This document shows positions 37,017 through 45,535 of a DNA stretch of 64,000 nucleotides, piece after piece. The first letter of the stretch is position 1; each line of letters begins with the position of its first letter. The translations under genes and the position numbers were made by a program. Source of the DNA: Mesobacillus zeae (lineage in GTDB: Bacteria; Bacillota; Bacilli; Bacillales; Cytobacillaceae); contig NZ_QWVT01000013.1 of NCBI RefSeq assembly GCF_003570705.1, positions 53,515-117,514 of the forward strand, read 5' to 3'. Under the pieces are notes generated by a model. That model was not told the origin of the DNA. It searched no databases and worked only from the letters and a program-made list of their open reading frames with translations.

Positions 37017-38615
37017 TTATTCTCCGCACGGCGCCGGTTCCAGTTCAATGGCAGGAGCCGAATCGCTGTGCCAGAATCCCTGCACTTTCTGGACCCTTTT
37101 AAAATATTTATAAAACCGTTCATTAGGGTGTGCATTCGCTTGATATTCGCCCACAATTCTTTCAATCACTTCAACAATTCGTTCCGGCTCGATTCCTTCA
37201 GCTACTGGCTGTCCCGGGTGAGCCGTCCTGCCAACTGTTTTGCCACCCAAAAATAAATCGAATTTCCCTGTTCGGAAAACAAGGCCAATATCCTCATGGA
37301 CTGCGCCATAGCAAGCCATTCCACATCCATTCAAGCCAATTTTCAGCTCCTTTGGCATTTCCGAACCGCCAATTTTCCGCTGAATTTCCTCAGCGTATGG
37401 GATAGCGTCTTGCTTTTCACCATCGCAAAAATCGCAGGCCTTTAACTGTGCGACATCCCCGACAGGAGCGAGTAAAAATCCTGCCTCTGTAAGGGCGGCA
37501 GTCACATTTTCGGGATTTCCCGTCGGAATTTTAAGCAAAATATGGTGGTGCGGCGTATACTCGATGGTTCCACTGTCACCGGCTAATTCTGCAAGCAAAA
37601 TCATTTGCTTTGGTGTAAACTTCTTATTCGCAACCCCCGGGCTTACCGCCAATTCGAAAATGGATTCGATTTGAGGGTGGAGTATATACTGTGCCTGCTT
37701 GGGCTCGCCAAGTTTTTCAAGCGCCTCCATGACAATCTGCAGTGATGAATCCTGCTTTTTGGCACCAAGGCCTTTCTCCTCTTTCCCTTCATGCAAAGCC
37801 CATGGCTCGTTTTCCGGCCGGAGCCGCTCGTGCGGACGAAGCGCCTGCTCTTCTTGATGCAGTGTGTATTTTCTTCGATATCCCCTCGGGGTGATCATTT
37901 TACCGTCGTGCAGGAAGGTGGAGGAATTCCCGATGAGTACGGTTGTCAGCATGCCAATTTCGTGCTCAAGCATGTTCGCTAGCGTTGTCAGGACAACTTT
38001 TTCGGTGTCGCGGTAAGCACTTTTCACAAGACCTACGGGTGTTTCGGGAGAACGGTATTGCAGCAGGGTCCTTTGCGCTTCGGCAATCTGCTTTGTCCTT
38101 CTTCCGCTCTTCGGATTATAAAGGGCGACAACAAAGTCTCCCATACCGGCGGCCTCCAACCTTTTTTCGATGATAGCCCATGGAGTCAAATGGTCACTCA
38201 GGCTGATCGTACAAGCGTCGTGCATCACTGGGGCTCCGAGCAACGAGGCGCATGATTGAATCGCTGAGATGCCGGGAATCACTTCCACCTCAATACCACT
38301 TTCTTCCTTCCACCCTTTTTCGGCGAGTACTTCATAAATCAGTCCCGCCATCCCGTACACACCAGCATCGCCGCTTGAGATAACGGCAACCTTCTTTCCT
38401 TTTTCCGCAAACCGGACAGCTGCCTGGGCCCGGGTCACTTCCTCGGACATTCCCGTGCTGACCATTTCCTGGTCGGTGATGAGTTCGCTGATAAGATCAA
38501 CATATGTCTTGTAGCCGATGATCGTATCGCTTTCCCCTATTGCATCTTTTGCCCGTTTGGTGATATGCTCTGCACTTCCTGGTCCGAAACCGACGATAAG
38601 CAATTTTCCTTTCAA
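37017..38615 (-). CDS. cbiH60: Cobalt-factor-III C17-methyltransferase with Fe-S domain (CbiH60)
   Basis: A 532-residue fusion. Residues 1-245 form the C17-methyltransferase (IVGFGPGSAEHITKRA; AVISSGDAGVYGMAGL; PGISAIQSCASLLGAPV). After a linker, residues about 310-510 resemble the nitrite/sulfite reductase ferredoxin-like fold with cysteines in CDFCDG and LNGCGMACYG, which in Priestia CbiH60 hold a 4Fe-4S cluster. It performs ring contraction to cobalt-precorrin-4. The fusion sets the operon apart from Salmonella-type cbiH. It is 2 bases downstream of the transporter gene. Confidence 0.93.
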   Translation of the reverse strand: MKGKLLIVGFGPGSAEHITKRAKDAIGESDTIIGYKTYVDLISELITDQEMVSTGMSEEVTRAQAAVRFAEKGKKVAVISSGDAGVYGMAGLIYEVLAEKGWKEESGIEVEVIPGISAIQSCASLLGAPVMHDACTISLSDHLTPWAIIEKRLEAAGMGDFVVALYNPKSGRRTKQIAEAQRTLLQYRSPETPVGLVKSAYRDTEKVVLTTLANMLEHEIGMLTTVLIGNSSTFLHDGKMITPRGYRRKYTLHQEEQALRPHERLRPENEPWALHEGKEEKGLGAKKQDSSLQIVMEALEKLGEPKQAQYILHPQIESIFELAVSPGVANKKFTPKQMILLAELAGDSGTIEYTPHHHILLKIPTGNPENVTAALTEAGFLLAPVGDVAQLKACDFCDGEKQDAIPYAEEIQRKIGGSEMPKELKIGLNGCGMACYGAVHEDIGLVFRTGKFDLFLGGKTVGRTAHPGQPVAEGIEPERIVEVIERIVGEYQANAHPNERFYKYFKRVQKVQGFWHSDSAPAIELEPAPCGE

Positions 38616-38616
38616 C

Positions 38617-39324
38617 TTAAATTCCTCCCTTTATCATTTCGGCGAGCATCGAGAGGCCGAGGATGATACTGTAAATTCCTGTTACCGATCCAAGCACGAT
38701 AAATACCTGGCGTTTCAGCCTTGACTTCATGAAGCCCCACGAGATGAGGAATGTCATGAGAATGGTTGACATCAACAGACCGACTACGAACAGGACAAGC
38801 TGGGCAGTTGCTGCAGTAGCGCTGTCCAGCCCTCCCGCACTAGTAATGGCTGCGATTTGGGTTGGGCTTTCCACGCCAACGCCATGAATGACGCCGATGA
38901 TAAAAGCACCAATCACGCCGAGCTTCAAGGGCGAGAGCTTTTTTTCGCCAAAGCCAAGTTTTTTTGTCAGCCTTGTCAAACCTTCATACATAATGGTGAA
39001 CCGGCCTTTATGCTCATAGCTTTCTCTGTTTTTGAAAATGGAATAGATAATGAATCCGCCCAGCACAAGCAGCGTAATGCCCACAAGGATTTCAACAGAG
39101 TTTTGCGCGCTTTTTGGAAGCTTAGCACCGACAAATAATGTCAGCAGCCCGATCATGAAAACGATGAGGCCATGGCCGAGCGCATACATGACGCCAAGGG
39201 ATATTTGTTTGCTTCGATTTCCTTCGCTTCCTACCATATCGGCGATGGCTGCGACATGGTCACTGTCCATCCCGTGGCGTGCTCCGATAAGAATGGCTAA
39301 CAAGGCAAACGATACTAATTCCAT
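38617..39324 (-). CDS. Nickel/cobalt transporter family protein, likely cobalt uptake
   Basis: A 235-residue polytopic membrane protein with about six hydrophobic helices. The motif ARHGMDSDHVAAI in the first helix resembles the RHxxDxDH metal-selectivity signature of NiCoT permeases, and a second histidine-containing motif is GVIHGVGVESPTQIAAI. Its place between the ferredoxin-like gene and cbiH60, behind two cobalamin riboswitches, points to cobalt as the ion carried. It is tightly packed (3 and 1 bases from neighbours). Selectivity for cobalt over nickel is inference. Confidence 0.83.
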   Translation of the reverse strand: MELVSFALLAILIGARHGMDSDHVAAIADMVGSEGNRSKQISLGVMYALGHGLIVFMIGLLTLFVGAKLPKSAQNSVEILVGITLLVLGGFIIYSIFKNRESYEHKGRFTIMYEGLTRLTKKLGFGEKKLSPLKLGVIGAFIIGVIHGVGVESPTQIAAITSAGGLDSATAATAQLVLFVVGLLMSTILMTFLISWGFMKSRLKRQVFIVLGSVTGIYSIILGLSMLAEMIKGGI

Positions 39325-39327
39325 ACC

Positions 39328-39708
39328 TCAGCCACCTACCTTGATGGGTTTGTCTTTTCCTTTTTCCGACTCACTGCTGATCTGGACGTATTGACTGTCC
39401 TCGTAGCTGTACAGCACGGAATCGTGCAGGCCTTGATCACTTTCAATATGGTTCCGGGCCAGCCTGCGGCCAAGCTCCGGCGTCATTTCCTTGTACCATG
39501 TTCCTTCCGGATACTCGATGACGATGCAGGCATCCTTGCATCTCCCATTGCACCTCGTCCTCGTGGTGTGGATGCGGGAATCAAGATTGAGTTCCGCGAT
39601 TTCGCGGCGAATTGCTTCTGTGACTTCTTCCCCACCTTTGCGCATGCAGCTTGAGCCGTTGCAAATGAGGATATGGCTGTTTACTCCTGATAAATTCCAG
39701 GTTGTCAT
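39328..39708 (-). CDS. (2Fe-2S) thioredoxin-like ferredoxin, CbiW-like first gene of the cbi operon
   Basis: A 126-residue protein with the thioredoxin-like 2Fe-2S ferredoxin pattern: CNGSSC near residues 16-21 and CNGRCKDAC near residues 53-61, giving the expected Cys ligands. Bacillus B12 operons start with a gene called cbiW of unknown function; this protein holds that place, but I cannot confirm identity by alignment. It could supply electrons for the reductive steps or for cobalt insertion. A strong AAGGAGAG site precedes the ATG, and the riboswitch terminator lies 25 bases upstream. Confidence 0.78.
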   Translation of the reverse strand: MTTWNLSGVNSHILICNGSSCMRKGGEEVTEAIRREIAELNLDSRIHTTRTRCNGRCKDACIVIEYPEGTWYKEMTPELGRRLARNHIESDQGLHDSVLYSYEDSQYVQISSESEKGKDKPIKVGG

Positions 39709-39732
39709 TGTTTTCTCTCCTTTTTTTCAAAA

Positions 39733-39765
39733 TTAAAGCACCTCTATCCATTGGATAGAGGTGCT
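39733..39765 (-). terminator. Terminator of cobalamin riboswitch 2
   Basis: AGCACCTCTATCC pairs perfectly with GGATAGAGGTGCT around AAT(G), followed by TTAATTTTG. It lies between the aptamer and the first cbi gene and should form when B12 is bound. Confidence 0.85.
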
Positions 39766-39884
39766 GAAAAAAGGACAAGATTCCGGATCTGGCTGTCTTC
39801 TGGTACACGCATAACGCGCGGCCATGGCCGGTGCCGGAAAATTGTACTTCTGCTGCCTATTACCCGTAGGAGTTGAAGAAGTGT

Positions 39885-40062
39885 AACATAGGCAGGTCTC
39901 CTGACTTAGGTTCATCATTTTGCTGCGTCTTCCCGGAATATCCAGTGACATGCTGCAGCGAAACTCCCCAATTACAGTGGCGGGACCGTGCCGGATTTTC
40001 ACCGGACTTCCCTTTTAAGTGCAGCTGTTAAATCGCCGCACACCTATGCTAGAGCTATTCTG
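39885..40062 (-). promoter_or_regulatory. Cobalamin riboswitch 2 (proximal), upstream of the cbi operon
   Basis: On the minus strand the aptamer shows GGGAAGTCCGGTGAAAATCC, ACGGTCCCGCCACTGTAATTG, and the B12 box AAGTCAGGAGACCTGCC near 39905-39890. These are the conserved blocks of the adenosylcobalamin aptamer in order. A perfect terminator follows. It should shut off the cbi operon when cobalamin is plentiful. Confidence 0.95.
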
Positions 40063-40097
40063 TTGTAAGAGCCCTGCCACGAGGGCTTGAGCAAAAT

Positions 40098-40129
40098 AAA
40101 AAGCCTTAACTTTTCTCCAAGTTAAGGCA
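40098..40129 (-). terminator. Terminator of cobalamin riboswitch 1
   Basis: GCCTTAACTT pairs with AAGTTAAGGC around GGAGAA, followed by TTTTTATTTTG on the minus strand. It sits between the two aptamers, so the distal aptamer has its own expression platform. Confidence 0.87.
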
Positions 40130-40205
40130 TGAGACAGTCCAGTCAAACGGCATCGCCGCTAAATTGTCCTACTCATCCTTCCCTCCGAAGAATAATGAAA
40201 GAATT

Positions 40206-40374
40206 TTAAAAGCAGGTCTTCTGGCTCATGCTTCACTTTACTCTTGTCCCCTTCCCGGCGAGGCCAGTGGGTTCGCGACAATTTCATCAGCAATTACAGT
40301 AGCGGGGGCTGCACCGGATTTCAACCGGTTTCCCTATTATCCCAAGCTGTAAAACTTGGGCACTCTTAAAATAT
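40206..40374 (-). promoter_or_regulatory. Cobalamin riboswitch 1 (distal), upstream of the cbi operon
   Basis: A second aptamer on the same strand: GGGAAACCGGTTGAAATCCGG, then GCAGCCCCCGCTACTGTAATTG, and the B12 box GAGCCAGAAGACCTGC near 40230-40212. Sequence differs clearly from riboswitch 2, so this is not a recent duplication. The operon promoter should lie just beyond 40374; TATGAT near 40380 is a candidate -10. Confidence 0.94.
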
Positions 40375-40559
40375 CATATTCACTTCTATCTATATTTAAC
40401 TGAAAAATGCGGATTTTATCAAGTATTGATTTTACTAGTTTTGTGTGTTATTGGAGGATGGTGTAGATTAAGGCAATTTTGTGTCGTGTCCATTTCGAGT
40501 TTTTACAAATTATATTATTGTTCGCAGCTTCATGTTGTTTTTTTACATATATTGTCTAA

Positions 40560-40685
40560 TTGTCCGAATGAGGCTGTTTTCTGTCCGAATCACGCGATTT
40601 CTTGTCCTAATAAAACTGGTTTTTGTCCCAATCCTGAGGTTTTTTGTCCGAATGCCGCCATTTCCCGGGAGAATGAATTATTTCC
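40560..40685 (+). repeat. Six-unit 21-bp array of the word TTGTCCGAAT
   Basis: Units begin at 40560, 40581, 40602, 40623, 40644 and (weak) 40665: TTGTCCGAAT, CTGTCCGAAT, TTGTCCTAAT, TTGTCCCAAT, TTGTCCGAAT and CCGGGAGAAT, each followed by 11 unrelated bases. The step is exactly 21. The array lies between the cbi riboswitches and the eut operon terminator. The rest of 40380-41140 is AT-rich and holds no gene I can support. Confidence 0.85.
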
Positions 40686-41140
40686 CGGCAAGATACCAAG
40701 AGAACGGAGCCAAATTCAGGTGAATATCGTACAGTGTTCACATTTTCATGATCATTTGCCTGATCTAAGGAACAAAACATAAAATTACCACGTCTTTAAG
40801 ACTAGTTCAACCGATTTTGAAATTCTAGTAGTGGGATTTCCTCTTAACCTCATTAATCCCTAAAGTTTGCTTTTCTAATGGTTCTGTTATGTTATTGTTG
40901 ATAAATTAGGGAGACCCTATAATAGAGTTTCCCCTAACAAGGCATTTTACCTGGCCAGCCAATTGGTTTTTAAACTACTAAAAAGTCGTATACCAGGTCA
41001 TGGAGCTGTTCAAACTATTAAGTAATATCAGTAGAGAATCGAACTTTCATGTTAGTGATAAAACTTACAACTGTCCTTCAATTTATTTTCTGCCCTGTCC
41101 AATGAGACTGTTCTTGCTTGAGCTTTTTTCACAAAAAAAA

Positions 41141-41167
41141 CACCCCAAAAGTAATCCTTTTGGGGTG
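41141..41167 (-). terminator. Terminator of the eut operon after eutQ
   Basis: CACCCCAAAAG pairs with CTTTTGGGGTG around GATTA, followed by eight T on the minus strand. It begins 10 bases past the eutQ stop. Confidence 0.92.
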
Positions 41168-41177
41168 CCTATATTTT

Positions 41178-41657
41178 TTATTGATTGGCCCAGTCTGCTG
41201 GGAATGTTACGTATAGGAAGCGTGCATGGCCGGTTACTGAGAACTGGATTTTGCTTCCTTTTGGAATGAGGATGACTTCTCCTTGTTTAGCGCTGATTTT
41301 TCTTCCGTCGATGATGATGTCGAGTTGGCCTTCAATGATGTAGTCAATTTCATCATAGTCCAAGGTCCAATCGAATGTTGTATCTTTCATTTCCATGATT
41401 CCGCTGCCCAGTCTTGGACTTTCTTCAAGTGTGAAGAGGTCTTTTGTGTAAACGACATCCCCTTCTTTTCCAGTATCAAGGCGGTTTTCTTCAGTTACTT
41501 TAATAGTTGGTACATTCAGGGAAATGATTCCGCTAGGATCAACGGTTCTATTGGTCGGGGCTGTTCCTTCTTTCCCCAACTGTTCTGCGATGACTTTCCT
41601 GATTAATGATTCTAAAGTCGCTTTATCCAAATCTTGCATTACGACATTCATCTCCAT
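41178..41657 (-). CDS. eutQ: Ethanolamine utilisation cupin-like protein EutQ
   Basis: A 159-residue protein with a cupin fold in its second half (DYDEIDYIIEGQLDIIIDGR, then GEVILIPKGSKIQF). EutQ is reported to act as an acetate kinase linked to the microcompartment in Salmonella. Its first residues (LESLIRKVIAEQL) form an amphipathic helix like a microcompartment-targeting peptide. The start is uncertain: ATGs at 41657, 41651 and 41639 are in frame, and none has an ideal ribosome binding site. Last gene of the eut cluster. Confidence 0.88.
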   Translation of the reverse strand: MEMNVVMQDLDKATLESLIRKVIAEQLGKEGTAPTNRTVDPSGIISLNVPTIKVTEENRLDTGKEGDVVYTKDLFTLEESPRLGSGIMEMKDTTFDWTLDYDEIDYIIEGQLDIIIDGRKISAKQGEVILIPKGSKIQFSVTGHARFLYVTFPADWANQ

Positions 41658-41763
41658 TCTTTTAGAATTTCACTTTCAAAGAAAGGGCAGCTCTTTTAAG
41701 GAATCTTTAGTTGAACAAACAAGGTTCAATTATAGGCCCTCCTCCAAGCCAGTCCCTGCAGTC

Positions 41764-42057
41764 TTACTCTGCAAAGCTGCTTGATTTAGGCAGGATCGCA
41801 GCTACTTCTGAATGCGGGCGTGGGATAACATGGACTGATACCAGTTCACCAACACGGTCTGCCGCTGCAGCACCAGCATCTGTTGCTGCTTTGACTGCGC
41901 CTACATCACCGCGAACCATTACAGTTACTAATCCTGCGCCGATTTGTTCTTTGCCGATTAATTCTACGTTTGCTGCTTTCACCATTGCATCTGCTGCTTC
42001 GATTGCTCCAACTAAACCTTTTGTTTCTACCATTCCTAATGCGTTTGAAGTTGCCAT
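41764..42057 (-). CDS. eutM: Microcompartment shell protein, EutM/PduA type (second copy)
   Basis: A 97-residue single-BMC-domain hexamer-forming shell protein ([19 protein letters not shown]; the central-pore region [14 protein letters not shown]). It is about 90 percent identical to the other EutM at 49277-49567; the differences lie mostly in the first residues, near residue 30 and in the last 15. The two copies sit in separately led parts of the locus, so both dose and timing could differ. A strong AAGGAGG site precedes the start. Confidence 0.95.
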   Translation of the reverse strand: MATSNALGMVETKGLVGAIEAADAMVKAANVELIGKEQIGAGLVTVMVRGDVGAVKAATDAGAAAADRVGELVSVHVIPRPHSEVAAILPKSSSFAE

Positions 42058-42118
42058 TTTTGTTTCCTCCTTGAGTGATTGGATTTATTTTATTGACTAT
42101 AGATTTGATTATTTAACC

Positions 42119-42139
42119 AAACCCGCAATTACGGGTTCA
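42119..42139 (-). promoter_or_regulatory. Hairpin between eutA and the second eutM
   Basis: GAACCCG pairs with CGGGTTT around TAATTG on the minus strand and is followed by GGTTAAATAATC. With little T-run it is at best a leaky terminator; it may protect the 5' or 3' end of the flanking messages. Confidence 0.45.
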
Positions 42140-42151
42140 GGAAATCCTTGT

Positions 42152-43582
42152 TTAATGGAATACCAGTGTTTTAATGACGACTGGGACGACCTTGCCTTCT
42201 GCTAACGGTTTTCCAATATCAATGTAATCCCCATTCTCCACATGGATTCCATCAATGCAGATGATATCATCTTTTGCAAATACTTGGGCCTTCATTGACT
42301 GGCCAAGTGCTTTTGCAAAGTCTTCCTCCGGAATAATGACAAGCGGAAAGCTCTGAGCTATTAATTCTTCCATTCCTGCTAGTAGCCTGTTTGAGATCTG
42401 TTGAATTTCAAGGAAAGAAGGACTTCTTTTTCCTTTAAAAGCGATTGCCACATTTTCCTGCTTGCCATCAAACTTGAACCAATTCAGCTTATTCTTGAGC
42501 AGTTCATGGAAAGCATCGTCATCCAGTTGCTCTTCTTCCTCGGACAGTTTTAGGACGGGAATGTTTTTCAACGGAAACAGGTCTTTTGTGTATGTGATTG
42601 TACTTCCGCTAATTTCGGTTGTGTGAGAGCCAGCTCCCACTACTGTTGCCCTGATCGTTTCTTCCGGTTTAACTACGGTAAAATGTTTCATAAGGTCAGA
42701 TTGAGCAATGGCTTTTCCCAGTAATACTCCTATATCCCCATATATAAATGGATCACCTGTCACAGGATTGTATATGGAGTCCGCAACACCTCCCGTAAAT
42801 GATATACATTTAGCCTCCTGCACATTTTGCAGCCCTCTATGGGTGACAATTGTATCGAAGAAAGGAGTAGCTGGCCTGATTCCTACACTTTCCTCAAGCA
42901 AATGGACCATTTCCTGAATGACAGGCAGCAATCTTTCTACAGTAACTGTATCCCCAACGTGTACGGAGAATTTTTTCAGCTCTATTAACTCTTTAATTTT
43001 AGGAGATATGTAGGTAATCTCTTTCGTTAAAGGATCGAGCTTAATTAATCTTCCGCCAATATCCAGGCAGCCTGTATCGGTTACCTCACCCCTGTTCAAA
43101 AAAGCAAGGTTGCTTGTTCCTCCCCCAATATCGATGTTGATGACCGTGGTGGAGTGCTCTTTTGAATAAGTGTGGAGACCTGCGCCCTTGGCCGCAATGA
43201 TACTTTCCAAGTCTGGTCCAGCGGTTGCCACTACAAAATCACCCGCGAAACCGCTTAGTGTTTGCAGTACTTCCTGGGCATTTTCCCTCCTGGCTGTTTC
43301 TCCGGTGATAATAACAGCACCTGTTTGAATGTCCTGTTTATTCGCACCTGCTTTTGCATATTCAGTCACGAGGAACTCTTCAATTTTTTTGACGTCTATT
43401 TTGTTATCCTCTAAAAGAGGCGTGAAGATGATATTGCTCTTGTAGTGCACAACCTTATCAACAATGGTGATTCGCGGTATCGAAAAACTTGAAGCAATAT
43501 TTTCAATCGTAATCGTTGAAAAGACTAGTTGAGTCGTAGATGTTCCGATATCGATACCAACGCTTAAAATTTCTTCACTCAT
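42152..43582 (-). CDS. eutA: Ethanolamine ammonia-lyase reactivating factor EutA
   Basis: ATP-dependent chaperone-like protein that swaps damaged cobalamin out of EutBC. About 476 residues of an actin/Hsp70-like fold: phosphate loop SVGIDIGTSTTQLVFS at the start, INIDIGGGTSNLAFL near residue 145, and AVVGAGSHTTEISGSTI-like loop later. ATG 43582 has GGAGGTG upstream; the 43591 GTG lies inside that site and is unlikely. It has its own EutV-type leader. Confidence 0.93.
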   Translation of the reverse strand: MSEEILSVGIDIGTSTTQLVFSTITIENIASSFSIPRITIVDKVVHYKSNIIFTPLLEDNKIDVKKIEEFLVTEYAKAGANKQDIQTGAVIITGETARRENAQEVLQTLSGFAGDFVVATAGPDLESIIAAKGAGLHTYSKEHSTTVINIDIGGGTSNLAFLNRGEVTDTGCLDIGGRLIKLDPLTKEITYISPKIKELIELKKFSVHVGDTVTVERLLPVIQEMVHLLEESVGIRPATPFFDTIVTHRGLQNVQEAKCISFTGGVADSIYNPVTGDPFIYGDIGVLLGKAIAQSDLMKHFTVVKPEETIRATVVGAGSHTTEISGSTITYTKDLFPLKNIPVLKLSEEEEQLDDDAFHELLKNKLNWFKFDGKQENVAIAFKGKRSPSFLEIQQISNRLLAGMEELIAQSFPLVIIPEEDFAKALGQSMKAQVFAKDDIICIDGIHVENGDYIDIGKPLAEGKVVPVVIKTLVFH

Positions 43583-43621
43583 TCTTTTCACCTCCTCAAA
43601 ATAAAAAGAACTATGGTTATA

Positions 43622-43722
43622 AAAATAAAGAGGCCTAAGGTTAAAGGTATTTCCGAATTGGAAACATGCCTTTTACCTTAAGCCTCATTGCTCTCGGATT
43701 TAAGTCGCTTCATCGCGTCCTG
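43622..43722 (-). promoter_or_regulatory. EutV (ANTAR) antiterminator leader of eutA
   Basis: Hairpin 2 reads GAGC-AATGAG-GCTT (loop AnnGnn) and overlaps a long terminator stem, GAGGCTTAAGGTAAAAGG paired with CCTTTAACCTTAGGCCTC, then TTTATTTTT. Hairpin 1 near 43704-43720 is CGC-GATGAA-GCG, whose first loop base is G instead of A, the only departure among ten hairpins in the window. Confidence 0.78.
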
Positions 43723-43780
43723 TATAAATCATATGAAATTATTCTCCTTAATATTAACGGTTCACCATTTCCATGATTTT

Positions 43781-43813
43781 AATCATATCTTAGCTTGGTA
43801 AGCTGATATGATT
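43781..43813 (-). promoter_or_regulatory. Long hairpin between eutV and the eutA leader
   Basis: AATCATATCAGCTT and AAGCTAAGATATGATT form a stem of 14 pairs (two bulged bases) around ACC, about 19 bases after the eutV stop. No T-run follows on the minus strand. It could be an RNA processing or stability element. Confidence 0.55.
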
Positions 43814-43831
43814 CAGGACCGGATGTTTTTC

Positions 43832-44404
43832 TTATTCATACATGATGACGATTTCTCTGGCAATCTGCCCCATGGAACAACGGCGATCCATGCTAAGTTT
43901 CCTTAACAAATTATACGCTTCGTCTTCCACTATACTTTTTTCTTTCATTAATAGCCCTTTGGCAATATCAATTGTTTTCCTGTCGTCCAACTTCTGTGAA
44001 ACGTTTTCAAAATCATGTTCCAATTTATGAATCTCATGCCCTCTCGCGATGGCCACTTCTACAGTAGGAATAAATGATTTTTCATCAAGAGGCTTCACCA
44101 AATACCCTAAGGCTCCAACCTCTTTTGCCTGCTGAATATAATCTCTATCGTTAAAAGCACTCAATAATAGAATACTTGAGGCCAGTTTTTCACGCATAAT
44201 CATTTTACTGGCCTTCAATCCATCCAGGATTGGCATTTTAATATCCATTATCACCAAGTCTGGAGTGAATTTCCGGCAAACGTCAATCGCTTCAAAACCA
44301 TCGGAAGCTTCCCCTACGACATCGTAGCCTGCTTCACTTAATAATTCACGTATATCCATCCTTGTAATAGGTTCATCGTCGACTATTACAATTCGTTTTC
44401 TCAT
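43832..44404 (-). CDS. eutV: Response regulator EutV with ANTAR RNA-binding domain
   Basis: Output half of the EutVW two-component system. Residues 1-120 form a receiver domain with acidic pocket D9-D10, phospho-acceptor D54 (LVIMDIKMP) and the lysine in LVKPLDEK. Residues about 125-185 form the ANTAR domain (AKGLLMKEKSIVEDEAYNLLRKLSM). When phosphorylated by EutW it dimerises, binds paired hairpins in eut leaders and prevents terminators from forming. Five such leaders are visible here. It is last in the eutS-eutP-eutV unit. Confidence 0.95.
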   Translation of the reverse strand: MRKRIVIVDDEPITRMDIRELLSEAGYDVVGEASDGFEAIDVCRKFTPDLVIMDIKMPILDGLKASKMIMREKLASSILLLSAFNDRDYIQQAKEVGALGYLVKPLDEKSFIPTVEVAIARGHEIHKLEHDFENVSQKLDDRKTIDIAKGLLMKEKSIVEDEAYNLLRKLSMDRRCSMGQIAREIVIMYE

Positions 44405-44431
44405 AGGTTTATTCTCCTTAAAAGAAGTCTC

Positions 44432-44869
44432 TTAAATCGGATTCCGCAAATATTCTTTTAATTCCTCGACACCTTTTTCTTCAATTGAGGAAATAGCGAA
44501 TATATTCTCTGCACCGGCCATTTTCAGGTATTGTTCCGAGCGAAGAATGTCTTCGTTATCTTTTGCCAAATCAGTTTTGGTAATGATGCCAATCACAGGT
44601 TTTGGAAACACAGATCCAAATGATGGGGGGAAAAAGCTGTCTTCTTCAGTACAGTCCTGCACAAGCCCGATGATATCGGCATCAGCTGCCGTTACAATCA
44701 GTGCTTTGTAATAAAAGCGATTTTCAATATATTCTCCTGGTGTATCGATTGCATTCTCAAGCGTATCAATCGCTTGCGTTTTCTTGTATTCCATCAATTC
44801 GCCGTGAATATTTTGACAAAGAGTCGTTTTTCCACTGCCTGTCTTACCGATGAGAATGATCTTTTTCAT
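44432..44869 (-). CDS. eutP: Ethanolamine utilisation GTPase-like protein EutP
   Basis: A 145-residue small P-loop protein with GKTGSGKTT at residues 8-16, DTPGEYIENR (switch region) and ITKTDLA as the guanine-specificity motif. EutP/PduV proteins associate with microcompartments, and EutP has been reported to have acetate kinase activity. It lies 9 bases after eutS. Confidence 0.92.
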   Translation of the reverse strand: MKKIILIGKTGSGKTTLCQNIHGELMEYKKTQAIDTLENAIDTPGEYIENRFYYKALIVTAADADIIGLVQDCTEEDSFFPPSFGSVFPKPVIGIITKTDLAKDNEDILRSEQYLKMAGAENIFAISSIEEKGVEELKEYLRNPI

Positions 44870-44878
44870 AATCTCACC

Positions 44879-45223
44879 CTATGTCCTTGTAATTTTCGGT
44901 ATTGTAAAATCCAATATTTCCGTTAAATCATGAATGACCTTATCTAACGCATACTCTACCGATGACACATCACCGGTAATCACGACTGAACCGCTGAATC
45001 GATCGACAAAGCCAATGTCGACATTGCCTGATTTTGTTGCAATATCAGCAGCAATAATCGATGCTTCACTTGGAGTGATCGTCAGAATTCCAATCGCGTT
45101 GATATTATAATTAGTTAGGCCTAGCTTTTTAAATAGTTCTTCGTTAGGGTTTGCAATAATATGGGATAGAGTAACCTGTTTACCAGGTACATACTCTTGT
45201 ATAACCCGTTCTTTTTTTTCCAT
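44879..45223 (-). CDS. eutS: Microcompartment shell protein EutS
   Basis: A 114-residue circularly permuted BMC-domain protein of the EutS/PduU type: N-terminal [21 protein letters not shown], then [20 protein letters not shown] and [20 protein letters not shown]. It forms a bent hexamer in the shell. First gene after the best-formed EutV leader. Confidence 0.94.
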   Translation of the reverse strand: MEKKERVIQEYVPGKQVTLSHIIANPNEELFKKLGLTNYNINAIGILTITPSEASIIAADIATKSGNVDIGFVDRFSGSVVITGDVSSVEYALDKVIHDLTEILDFTIPKITRT

Positions 45224-45266
45224 CTTAATCCACCTTGTTATTGATTTAATGAATAGTTGAAGACAT

Positions 45267-45353
45267 ACAAAAAAGGGGCACTTGAAAAAGTAAGTTTCTC
45301 CTTTTTCAAAAGCCCCGTTGCCTTCGAAATTAAATCAACACGCCATTGTGTTA
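45267..45353 (-). promoter_or_regulatory. EutV (ANTAR) antiterminator leader of eutS-eutP-eutV
   Basis: Hairpin 1 is AACAC-AATGGC-GTGTT (45352-45337); hairpin 2 is AAGGC-AACGGG-GCTTT. Both hexaloops have A at position 1 and G at position 4, the ANTAR target rule. Hairpin 2 overlaps a terminator whose stem ends in GTGCCCC followed by six T. EutV binding would free the operon, which includes eutV itself. Confidence 0.93.
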
Positions 45354-45360
45354 TGTTTTC

Positions 45361-45390
45361 ATTCTATCAGAACTTAAAGCATAATAGCAA
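45361..45390 (-). promoter_or_regulatory. Probable promoter of eutS-eutP-eutV
   Basis: TTGCTA (45390-45385) and TAGAAT (45366-45361) are 18 bases apart on the minus strand, placing the transcript start just before hairpin 1 of the leader. The region 45391-45535 holds no gene; a hairpin-like GGTGC/GCACC pair near 45485-45530 may end the eutH transcript. Confidence 0.5.
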
Positions 45391-45535
45391 AAAAAATATT
45401 ACTGATTTGTGACACATTATTACTGTCGGCGGCATAAAAACACCCTGAAATTCCACGAAATGAAAATCCTACAAGAAGATGGGAAAAGCGGTGCCTATCC
45501 TCCTTAGCGTACAAGAAGACATGCACCGTTAAATT

